A DNA stretch of 6,739 nucleotides. Source: Bacillota bacterium. Its GTDB lineage: Bacteria; Bacillota; Clostridia; Acetivibrionales; DTU013. The stretch spans positions 1 to 6,739 of the forward strand of contig JAEZLF010000290.1 of assembly GCA_023435925.1 (NCBI GenBank). Direction: 5' to 3'. The notes beneath the pieces were generated by a model that worked only from the letters and a program-made list of their open reading frames with translations, was not told where the DNA came from and ran no database searches. The first letter of the stretch is position 1. Each line of letters begins with the position of its first letter. A program made the translations under genes and the position numbers. Positions 1 through 5,143 of the stretch are shown here, piece by piece.

Positions 1-214
1 CACAGCATGTGCCGATGGCCTGGTCCTTCATGGCCTTGACGATCTGAAACCGTGTCTCGTTGCCCAGCGCGTTGCAGACTTTTGAGAGATCCATGACCCC
101 ACCCCAGACGGATCGTATTTTCCCGATGCCAATGCCTATTATATCGGCTTTTTGCGATTTGTCAATGAGTTCGCAGGTAAATTCTAGGATTCTTTTCGCC
201 TCAACGGAAGACAT
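1..214 (-). CDS. 5' part of an unidentified, possibly ArsR-like protein (runs off left edge)
   Basis: The minus strand is open from a TGA at 256-254 to the window edge and reads like real protein. Possible starts are ATG at 232 (MQGHGPMSS), 214 (MSSVEAKRIL) and 94 (MDLSKVCNAL). From the 214 start the first 40 residues predict a helix, then a hydrophobic strand (ADIIGIGIGKI). The following stretch (DLSKVCNALGNETRFQIVKA) resembles the first helices of ArsR-type winged-helix regulators, whose usual consensus is ALGDxTRLxIL. No strong Shine-Dalgarno precedes 232 or 214; 94 has only a G-rich stretch (GGGGTGGGG). If 94 is the true start, the promoter at 165-138 would serve it; if not, that promoter is chance inside coding sequence. 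The recognition helix is outside the window, so the family call is tentative. It diverges from the ATPase operon and may be resident chromosome rather than island. Confidence 0.45.
   Translation of the reverse strand, partial: MSSVEAKRILEFTCELIDKSQKADIIGIGIGKIRSVWGGVMDLSKVCNALGNETRFQIVKAMKDQAIGTCC
138..165 (-). promoter_or_regulatory. Consensus sigma-A-type promoter, minus strand
   Basis: The minus strand shows a perfect TTGACA (165-160), a 16-nt spacer and a perfect TATAAT (143-138). It lies 44 nt upstream of the ATG at 94. An imperfect dyad, GCCAAT-N9-ATCGGC (128-148), covers the -10 and could be an operator. Both lie inside an open reading frame that may be coding, so this could be coincidence. 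A real promoter here would support the short start at 94. Confidence 0.35.
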
Positions 215-304
215 AGGCCCGTGGCCTTGCATGCAGAACCGCCAGCCGTGGAATCAAAAGAAAAGCTCCGAGATCCGTTGATTTCATCAGGCCTCATACC
301 AAGC

Positions 305-328
305 GTGGCCTTTGATGTTAAAGGACAC
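305..328. promoter_or_regulatory. 24-bp dyad in the left intergenic region
   Basis: GTG-g-CCTTT, a 6-nt spacer and AAAGG-a-CAC form a dyad with one mismatch. No T-tract follows on either strand, so it is more like an operator or small hairpin than a terminator. It sits between the left-edge gene and the ATPase promoter, but there is no direct evidence for a binding protein. The rest of 257-377 shows no credible gene. Confidence 0.2.
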
Positions 329-377
329 GGTAGAATGAAAAAAAGCATGGAAAACAGGGTTTTGATTGTTTTTGGGG

Positions 378-407
378 CTGGCAAGCATTGCTTAATGAGT
401 GTATAAT
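378..407 (+). promoter_or_regulatory. Probable promoter of the ATPase/TOPRIM operon
   Basis: A perfect TATAAT at 402-407 has a weak -35 (CTGGCA, 378-383) 18 nt upstream. An 11-bp palindrome, AAGCATTGCTT (383-393), lies between the boxes and could bind a repressor. The predicted transcript would start near 414 and have a leader of about 40 nt. A GGGAGGG at 433-439 lies 13 nt before the ATG, longer than usual spacing. Confidence 0.45.
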
Positions 408-452
408 CAGTTTACAGGATGACATCCATACTGGGAGGGTTTGTAGAATAAT

Positions 453-1739
453 ATGTATCTAAAACTAATAAAAAATGTTAACGTCGGTCCAATTGAAAAC
501 GCAACTGTTATATTTCCTTTCCATGAAAGTGGTCTGCCGAAGCCTCTTGTTATCGTGGGGGAAAATGGGACTGGAAAATCTGCGCTAATCTCAAATGTTG
601 TTGATGCGTTATATGAAATAGCTGGTGAGGCTTATTATGATGTGAGACAAAAAAATGATACGGAGGGGTATCAGTACTTTAAGGCCATAAGCCCAACAGA
701 AATACATATAGGCAGACAGTATATGTATTCGTATATTGAGTTTATCGATAGCGGCGAACAACCAAAGATTGAATATATATTTAAGAGTGGAAAGCTGACG
801 CATGAAAACTTTGTGGCAGAAACAAATATTTCACTACCGAATATTACGTGGGAGGAAAAAGAAAATTACAAAAAAGCTAGTATAACTAAAAAAGCAGCCG
901 AGGCAATTTTGTCGAGAGATGTTGTATGCTATTTTGGCCCGGAACGATTTGAAAAACCTTGTTGGATGGGTGACCGGTATTATCGGATAGCAGACTTCGA
1001 ACACCCTAGAATCCGACAGAAATTTGCAGAAAAACTAGAGAAGCCGATTTTTATGAAAGACATGACCACCGCTACACTACAGTGGTTGCTAGATGTTATA
1101 GTTGATTCAAGATGTGACATCGCCCGTAATGGGGAGGGTCTGACAACAGCGCACGTTCAGGTCGATGATCTTCTGAGATTGGGCACCGCACGAGAGAATA
1201 TTGAGACAATTATGAGCGGAATTCTGGGATTGCAAGTGTATTTTGGACTAAATTTTCGAAATTCTAATCAATCGAGGTTTAATATTAGGGCGAAAGAAAA
1301 CGATGCCGTAGTTGTTCCTACGCTTGATTCATTGTCAACGGGTCAAAGCGCATTGTTTAATATGTTTGCGACGATTGTGCGATACTCTGACATGGACAAT
1401 ATCACTAATAGTATAAACCTCTCTGAGATAACTGGAGTTGTCGTGATCGATGAAATAGAACTGCATCTTCACACAACCCTTCAGCGAGAGGTCTTGCCGA
1501 AGCTGATAAAATTGTTCCCGAAAGTACAATTTGTAATTACGACTCACTCTCCTCTGTTCTTGTTAGGAATGGATGCAGAATTTGGTGATGGTTATGAAAT
1601 ATATCAAATGCCATCTGCTACTCGAATTACTGCTGAACGATTCTCCGAATTCCAAAGGGCATATTCCTATTTGTCTCAGACGCAGAAGCATGAAGAGCGG
1701 ATAATGTCAGAGATTCAAGGCAATCTACAATGTTATTAA
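453..1739 (+). CDS. ABC/AAA15-type ATPase, OLD/AriA-like defence ATPase
   Basis: A 428-residue cytosolic P-loop ATPase. The first 20 residues (MYLKLIKNVNVGPIENATV) are the usual first strands of RecF/SMC-like AAA15/AAA21 ATPases. Walker A is GENGTGKS (36-43), an ABC signature LSTGQS is at 294-299, Walker B is VVVIDEIELHLH (329-340), and the H-loop TTHSP is at 363-367. The insert between Walker A and the signature (about 50-290) is the variable part that in OLD-like proteins often carries coiled-coil or sensing elements. Unlike one-piece OLD nucleases, the chain ends about 60 residues after the H-loop, with no TOPRIM domain. That domain appears to be supplied by the next gene, which overlaps this one by 10 nt. 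The start is fixed by an in-frame TAG three codons upstream (444-446). By analogy with PARIS AriA it would form the ATP-driven sensor scaffold. The ATPase fold is very secure; the defence role is inferred. Confidence 0.92.
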   Translation: MYLKLIKNVNVGPIENATVIFPFHESGLPKPLVIVGENGTGKSALISNVVDALYEIAGEAYYDVRQKNDTEGYQYFKAISPTEIHIGRQYMYSYIEFIDSGEQPKIEYIFKSGKLTHENFVAETNISLPNITWEEKENYKKASITKKAAEAILSRDVVCYFGPERFEKPCWMGDRYYRIADFEHPRIRQKFAEKLEKPIFMKDMTTATLQWLLDVIVDSRCDIARNGEGLTTAHVQVDDLLRLGTARENIETIMSGILGLQVYFGLNFRNSNQSRFNIRAKENDAVVVPTLDSLSTGQSALFNMFATIVRYSDMDNITNSINLSEITGVVVIDEIELHLHTTLQREVLPKLIKLFPKVQFVITTHSPLFLLGMDAEFGDGYEIYQMPSATRITAERFSEFQRAYSYLSQTQKHEERIMSEIQGNLQCY

Positions 1740-2458
1740 TTACAGAAGGATCAACCGATTGGAAACATATGTTAGCGGCATATAATCGGTTAAAGCCGGA
1801 AGCAAAAAATGGATCAATTTTCAAAGACCTTCGTTTCGAATTTCTTCAATATGAACCAGCTAATAGTACAATGGAAAATGCCACAAAGCTTGAAATGGGA
1901 GATGTGGCTTTGTGTTCATTATGCCAAAGTTACTCAAAGATAAGGCAGCATCGGAAAATCGTATTTATTGCCGATCGTGATAATGCAGATACCAATAAAA
2001 AGTTATCTGAAACAGGGAGAACATTCAAGGACTGGGGAAACAATGTATTTTCACTTATTTTGCCGGTGCCGAATAGCAGAAAAACAACTCCTAATATTTG
2101 CGTTGAACATATGTATTCGGACGAAACAATTAAAACATTTGTAACTGATGAAAAAACTACTTATGCACGTCGACTATATTTGGGTAACGAATTTGATAAG
2201 AGAGGCATTTCTGCTTCTGCGGGGTTGGTGTGCGAGCGAAAAAATAAATGCGGAAAGGACAGCATAGCGATTATTGAAGGATCGAACGGCGAGCGCGTCA
2301 CATCACTAACTGACGAAACCATTAATCTAGCTTTATCAAAAACTGACTTTGCAAACCTAATATTGAACTGCCAAAAACCTTTTGACAACGTTAATTTTGA
2401 AAATTTTCTCGAGCTATTCTTAATTCTTAAAGAAATAAACTGTATCGATAAGAAATGA
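1730..2458 (+). CDS. TOPRIM-type nuclease-like protein, partner of the ATPase
   Basis: A 242-residue protein with TOPRIM hallmarks: a hydrophobic strand followed by ITEGSTD with the conserved Glu (E6), then a strand plus ADRDNAD carrying D82 and D84. These acidic residues bind metal in TOPRIM nucleases such as OLD. Further conserved-looking blocks are NICVEHMYSDE (122-132), RRLYLGNEFD (147-156) and NLALSKTDFANLI (199-211). Its ATG overlaps the end of the ATPase gene (shared 1730-1739), with AAGG just upstream inside that gene, so the two are probably translationally coupled. The layout ATPase-then-TOPRIM in separate genes resembles PARIS (AriA + AriB), where release of the TOPRIM protein is toxic. 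This protein is shorter than typical AriB, and membership of the DUF4435 family cannot be judged by eye. It could also be an OLD-like DNA nuclease subunit. TOPRIM call is strong; substrate unknown. Confidence 0.86.
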   Translation: MLLITEGSTDWKHMLAAYNRLKPEAKNGSIFKDLRFEFLQYEPANSTMENATKLEMGDVALCSLCQSYSKIRQHRKIVFIADRDNADTNKKLSETGRTFKDWGNNVFSLILPVPNSRKTTPNICVEHMYSDETIKTFVTDEKTTYARRLYLGNEFDKRGISASAGLVCERKNKCGKDSIAIIEGSNGERVTSLTDETINLALSKTDFANLILNCQKPFDNVNFENFLELFLILKEINCIDKK

Positions 2459-2473
2459 AAAGGAGAAATAAGA

Positions 2474-2507
2474 AAAACGGTGCATCTCGTTTGAGATGCA
2501 CTGTTTT
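2474..2507. terminator. Strong bidirectional intrinsic terminator
   Basis: A perfect 9-bp stem GTGCATCTC/GAGATGCAC with a GTTT loop is extended by AAAACG/TGTTTT to about 15 pairs. On the plus strand it lies 15 nt after the TOPRIM stop. On the minus strand it directly follows the tRNA-Met 3' end and is followed by GTTTTTCTT, so it reads best as the terminator of that tRNA. It can insulate both converging transcripts. Confidence 0.8.
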
Positions 2508-2509
2508 CG

Positions 2510-2555
2510 TGGTAGCGGCGGTCGGATTCGAACCAACGACACTCCGGGTATGAAC
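2510..2555 (-). other. 3' fragment of tRNA-Met(CAU), probable attachment site
   Basis: Read on the minus strand, this 46-nt piece ends ACCGCCGCTACCA-like, with encoded CCA (2512-2510). It has a T-arm with GTTGG, loop TTCGAAT and CCGAC, a 5-nt variable region, and a TTCATAC anticodon loop with CAT (2552-2550). Continuing 5' of it (above 2555), the sequence bears no resemblance to the D-arm or 5' acceptor strand, so the tRNA is broken at the anticodon arm. Anticodon-to-3'-end identity blocks are typical cores for tyrosine integrases, and a recombinase gene lies 1.7 kb away. This is therefore most likely attL/attR, with the element to the right. The reconstituted complete tRNA would be outside the window; no second copy is visible inside it. 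Confidence 0.8.
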
Positions 2556-2579
2556 ACGACTTCTTGGGGTTGTTAGGAA

Positions 2580-2597
2580 TATTATATCCTATTATAT
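2580..2597. repeat. Pair of TATTATAT direct repeats next to the attachment site
   Basis: TATTATAT occurs at 2580-2587 and again at 2590-2597, ten bases apart (one helical turn). They start 25 nt inside the presumed element end. Spaced short repeats here could be recombinase arm-type or excisionase sites, but AT-rich chance repetition is equally possible. A separate perfect 10-bp palindrome, TTGTGCACAA, lies at 2621-2630. Confidence 0.3.
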
Positions 2598-2680
2598 GCG
2601 CTGAAGAATGTTGGCATTATTTGTGCACAAACTGTGCAGCGGCAGAACTCGGCTTATGGTCAATGCGGAGGATGGAAAGA

Positions 2681-2711
2681 AAAAAGAATCGGGATACAGT
2701 CGATTCTTTTT
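2681..2711 (-). terminator. Intrinsic terminator of the minus-strand membrane-protein unit
   Basis: An 11-bp perfect stem, AAAAAGAATCG/CGATTCTTTTT, encloses a 9-nt loop. On the minus strand the right arm runs into TTTTTTCTTT, a good release tract. It lies 26 nt beyond the stop of the 57-aa ORF. The 2983-2911 gap shows no hairpin of this kind, so transcription from the membrane-protein gene probably ends here. Confidence 0.6.
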
Positions 2712-2736
2712 GGCGATAGACCGGTACTCGCTGATG

Positions 2737-2910
2737 TTATTTGAGTTCTTCCCTGTAGCAGAAGGCGACAGCGGAGGCAAAGTCGGCGGCATAATCCTTT
2801 GCGACCACGGGCACCTCCCGGTTCCCCCCCTTGGGTGGGGGGTTAAGAAAGTGCGGCAACGGTAAAGGCAAGGTCCGAGAGCGTATGGACTTTACGATGT
2901 CAACGACCAT
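2737..2910 (-). CDS. Possible 57-aa protein or gene remnant downstream of the membrane protein
   Basis: The minus strand encodes 57 residues from ATG 2910 to TAA 2739-2737. The C-terminal half (NREVPVVAKDYAADF, then ASAVAFCYREELK) looks like a genuine soluble helical segment. The N-terminal half contains a proline-rich part (TLPLPLPHFLNPPPKGG) created by a C7/G6 palindrome at 2824-2842. I see no Shine-Dalgarno before the ATG, and a TGA closes the frame shortly upstream. It may therefore be the tail of a decayed gene interrupted by a palindromic repeat rather than a complete gene. It lies 72 nt after the membrane-protein stop and just before a terminator, so it is probably transcribed with it. 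Family not recognised. Confidence 0.35.
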   Translation of the reverse strand: MVVDIVKSIRSRTLPLPLPHFLNPPPKGGNREVPVVAKDYAADFASAVAFCYREELK

Positions 2911-2982
2911 TAAGCAGCATCAAACGGTAAATTGGATCTCATATCTGACCTGGCAAGAATCTATCAATGAGCAGTCAGTAAT

Positions 2983-3948
2983 TCATTCTCCGGGATGTTT
3001 GAGGCTTTCTCTGTAGGTCAATACATCGGTGATTACAATCGGTAAAATTATCGCGCTTGAAACGAAACCGTATATATCCCTTATGGCATTGCTAAAGTAT
3101 GGATTCTGCTCTACTACTACATACACAAGCATAAGAACCAAGATGAATGAAATCTTAGCGGATGACCTTATGATAGAAGTATCCGTAACTTTCTCGTGTT
3201 TATTTGCCCATGGACAAAAAGTGGTTTTGTAAAACAAGTAAATCGGCTTAATAATAAAATAGTTAATTAGAGATCGGATAAATATTGGAATATTAAACAC
3301 AAAATCAAGAATGAAAGCAAAAGGAATAGCGATTAACCGGAGCACGCGAATCCTTATCCGTGAAACGAGTAAAAACATGTGTTCCTCCGGCAATATATAC
3401 GGTTCAAATGCATAATCCTTTGAATTTTTTGGAATTCTAGAAATTAGTCGTTGCAACGCGATCGTAATATTCATTATCAGGAATAATATCGGAAAATAAT
3501 ACTGAAGAAGTTTTAAAACAATGTAAGCAATTTGGTGAGGTTCGGAAGAAGGCCCGGAGACATTTATTAAACTCATTGCAAGCCCGGTTAAATAGAATGA
3601 AGCATAGAATGAAATTTGGATCGCGTAAAACTCGTTGCTAAACAAGTCGCGTTCAATCGGGATTTTGAATGCGTTGTAAACAATTGAAATATTCACCATG
3701 ACACTCCCGGCAAGCATTATGTACTTAATAAATTGAAATTTGTCACTCAAAGATAAAAACAACGGTATCAATACAATTACATACGCTATAGTCAGAGCGC
3801 GCTGCCAAGGGCTGGCCTGAACATTATTCGTACCTGGTTTTGATCTGATGTGATCTTTCTTTGAATAGATAATGAAATAGAGAATCGACGAAGACCATGA
3901 TATTCTAAAGAATACATTTTCCATGAATGCGTTTAAGCTACTTCCCAT
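2983..3948 (-). CDS. Multi-pass membrane protein of unknown function
   Basis: A 321-residue protein with no family I recognise. Hydrophobic segments lie at about 17-28, 52-68, 73-92, 108-129, 140-165, 203-225, 226-240, 266-280 and 293-311, suggesting seven to nine membrane passes. A loop between about 166 and 200 (SRIPKNSKDYAFEPYILPEE) and another at 241-265 are polar and positively charged. There is no signal peptide with a cleavage site and no visible catalytic motif. The start is well supported: AAAGGAG sits 7 nt before ATG 3948. It is transcribed away from the recombinase, with a candidate promoter at 4062-4034, and is followed by the small ORF and a terminator. Position in a mobile, defence-rich segment makes an abortive-infection effector, immunity or entry-exclusion role possible, but the sequence does not show which. 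Confidence 0.82.
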   Translation of the reverse strand: MGSSLNAFMENVFFRISWSSSILYFIIYSKKDHIRSKPGTNNVQASPWQRALTIAYVIVLIPLFLSLSDKFQFIKYIMLAGSVMVNISIVYNAFKIPIERDLFSNEFYAIQISFYASFYLTGLAMSLINVSGPSSEPHQIAYIVLKLLQYYFPILFLIMNITIALQRLISRIPKNSKDYAFEPYILPEEHMFLLVSRIRIRVLRLIAIPFAFILDFVFNIPIFIRSLINYFIIKPIYLFYKTTFCPWANKHEKVTDTSIIRSSAKISFILVLMLVYVVVEQNPYFSNAIRDIYGFVSSAIILPIVITDVLTYRESLKHPGE

Positions 3949-4033
3949 ATTTAATCTCCTTTGAGCCGACCCAAACGGTTCAGGGGTATCAACACGGCAG
4001 AGCTACAAGAGCAATCTAGCATGGAGTACATAC

Positions 4034-4062
4034 AGTATAGCATAGTAGAGCGAGAATAACAA
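4034..4062 (-). promoter_or_regulatory. Probable promoter of the membrane-protein gene
   Basis: The minus strand has TTGTTA (4062-4057), a 17-nt spacer and TATACT (4039-4034). The predicted transcript would start near 4027, giving an 80-nt leader before the AAAGGAG site. It is divergent from the recombinase promoter about 120 bp away. Confidence 0.5.
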
Positions 4063-4120
4063 ATAGGTTAATGAGCCTGCCTTTTACCGCCGCGGACAAT
4101 AGGTACGCAAAACTGTAATT

Positions 4121-4202
4121 ATGCGAACTATTCAACAAATTCAGGATGTCCAGAGCAAGTATCGACATAATGCGAACTACAAACCTTGACAAATGAGAAC
4201 TA
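4121..4202 (+). repeat. Three direct repeats of ATGCGAACTA before the recombinase gene
   Basis: ATGCGAACTA occurs at 4121-4130 and 4170-4179, and as ATGAGAACTA at 4193-4202. The last two share a longer form, GACA(T)AATGxGAACTA. The third copy begins inside the -35 box and lies between the -35 and -10 of the recombinase promoter. A protein bound there would block transcription, so these are candidate operator sites or recombinase arm sites. Confidence 0.5.
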
Positions 4203-4214
4203 TCGCGATAAAAT
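4186..4214 (+). promoter_or_regulatory. Near-consensus promoter of the recombinase gene
   Basis: TTGACA (4186-4191), a 17-nt spacer and TAAAAT (4209-4214). The predicted transcript starts near 4221, about 28 nt before the ATG at 4249. This rules out the longer reading frame whose first codon would be the TTG of the -35 box itself. Confidence 0.75.
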
Positions 4215-4248
4215 GGCTATTATAGGTGTGCAGTGGAGGGAGCTAACT

Positions 4249-4830
4249 ATGGGCGAATATACGACGGTATCCCTCACGGATGATCAGTACGCTGGCATTA
4301 TTAAAACCATGCGCGAGGGCTTTCACCCGGACGCGCAGCATTTTGTCGAACCAAATGAGCGTATAGCAACCATCCTCACACTGGAGGCCAATCTGGGTTT
4401 GCGCGTAGGTGACATCCTTCGGTTGAGACTGAACGATATCATCACCGATGGCAACCGGCGAAGATTGGACATCATCGAAGAGAAGACAGGGAAGCAGCGC
4501 ACGTTTACCGTGCCGCATGAGGTGTACAGTTTTATCTGCGACTATGCCACTAAGAACGGTATCCCGCGAACCGCCCGCCTTTTTGACCTGACAGAACGTG
4601 CGGTACAGAAGCATTTAAAGAAGGTGACGGACTTTCTCGAATTCCAGAATGTTTCGACGCACAGTTTTCGGAAGTACTTTGCAACGCGAATTTACGTGGA
4701 CAACCACTTCAATATCGTGTTGGTTCAGAAGATACTTCAGCATAGCACTGCGGCGGTCACACAGAAGTACATCGGAATTCAGCAGCGCGACATCGAGGAA
4801 GCATTGACGAAGAATGTCCGGATTGTTTGA
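4249..4830 (+). CDS. Compact tyrosine recombinase/integrase
   Basis: A 193-residue tyrosine recombinase that cuts and rejoins DNA through a covalent 3'-phosphotyrosine. The catalytic set is complete: R52 in LGLRVGD, K79 in the beta-hairpin EEKTGK, H138-S-F-R141 (HxxR), H165 in LQHS and nucleophile Y174 in TQKYIG. Only about 35 residues precede the catalytic domain, so the SAM-like core-binding domain of standard integrases (usually 300-400 aa) is missing; size and layout resemble FimB/FimE-type recombinases. The ATG at 4249 is chosen because GGAGGG lies 8 nt upstream and a promoter at 4186-4214 covers any earlier start. The gene is divergent from the membrane protein and sits 1.7 kb from the tRNA-Met fragment. 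It probably moves this segment or inverts a nearby DNA stretch. Its base composition is more GC-rich than the flanking AT-rich genes, suggesting a different origin. Confidence 0.9.
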   Translation: MGEYTTVSLTDDQYAGIIKTMREGFHPDAQHFVEPNERIATILTLEANLGLRVGDILRLRLNDIITDGNRRRLDIIEEKTGKQRTFTVPHEVYSFICDYATKNGIPRTARLFDLTERAVQKHLKKVTDFLEFQNVSTHSFRKYFATRIYVDNHFNIVLVQKILQHSTAAVTQKYIGIQQRDIEEALTKNVRIV

Positions 4831-4840
4831 AGCATTGACG
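4798..4840 (+). repeat. 12-bp direct repeat flanking the recombinase stop codon
   Basis: GAAGCATTGACG occurs at 4798-4809 (inside the last codons) and at 4829-4840 (overlapping the stop), 31 nt apart start to start. It could be an arm-type site, a duplication left by an insertion, or a small slippage duplication. Confidence 0.4.
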
Positions 4841-4874
4841 GCGGAAAACCGGGGGCGTGAATCCGTTCTTTTCT
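4819..4874 (+). terminator. Weak candidate terminator after the recombinase gene
   Basis: CGGATT (4819-4824) can pair with AATCCG (4860-4865), and TTCTTTTCT follows. The loop is long (about 35 nt) and contains a small CGG-AAAA-CCG hairpin (4842-4851). It is the only structure of this kind after the gene, but it is far weaker than the other terminators in the window. Confidence 0.25.
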
Positions 4875-5093
4875 ATGGAGTTGCTATGAGTGCTTGATGT
4901 GCAGCCCCAGCCGGGTGGTGGAAACAATTTTGGGCCATCCTTACATCCGTGGGCGTGTTGAATACACACCAATAATGTAGACTAGATGCACTGATACGCC
5001 GCACACCCTACCGTAATTGCTCATCAACTTCAGCATTATGTAAGTCGGACCCCAATGTTTAGGCATACATGTTTACAGCATCCAAAAAAATTG
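4875..5093. other. Intergenic stretch without a recognisable gene
   Basis: The stretch between the recombinase and the nuclease-like gene shows no open frame with protein-like composition and no RNA gene I recognise. It contains only short G/C-rich patches (for example 4902-4920) and the A-run leading into the nuclease-like gene's promoter. Confidence 0.5.
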
Positions 5094-5122
5094 TTGAAAA
5101 ATGGTTGATATATTGTTATAAT
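5094..5122 (+). promoter_or_regulatory. Promoter of the nuclease-like gene
   Basis: TTGAAA (5094-5099), a 17-nt spacer and a perfect TATAAT (5117-5122). Transcription would begin near 5129, giving a leader of only about 15 nt before ATG 5144. This argues against an upstream start at 5069. Confidence 0.7.
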
Positions 5123-5143
5123 AATGCGGAGGAAGTGGGAGCA

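Noticed and set aside
60..406. Short open frames in the left intergenic region (both strands)
   Set aside because: They overlap one another, lack ribosome sites and translate to composition unlike protein, except for the edge frame reported separately.
2608..2865. 85-aa plus-strand open frame
   Set aside because: It crosses a terminator hairpin and the C7/G6 palindrome, lacks a ribosome site, and the opposite strand reads more like protein.
4186..4248. Longer recombinase start at TTG 4186
   Set aside because: That TTG is the first half of the -35 box; the ATG at 4249 has GGAGGG at good spacing.
4243..4614. 123-aa open frame antisense to the recombinase
   Set aside because: It is the complement of a gene with a complete catalytic motif set, has no ribosome site and no protein-like composition.
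4757..4972. 71-aa minus-strand open frame after the recombinase
   Set aside because: Low-complexity, Cys/Ser/Pro-rich translation overlapping the recombinase end, with no ribosome site.
5069..5143. Longer start of the nuclease-like gene at ATG 5069
   Set aside because: A TTGAAA-N17-TATAAT promoter lies inside this stretch, there is no ribosome site before 5069, and the residues are unlike the domain that follows.
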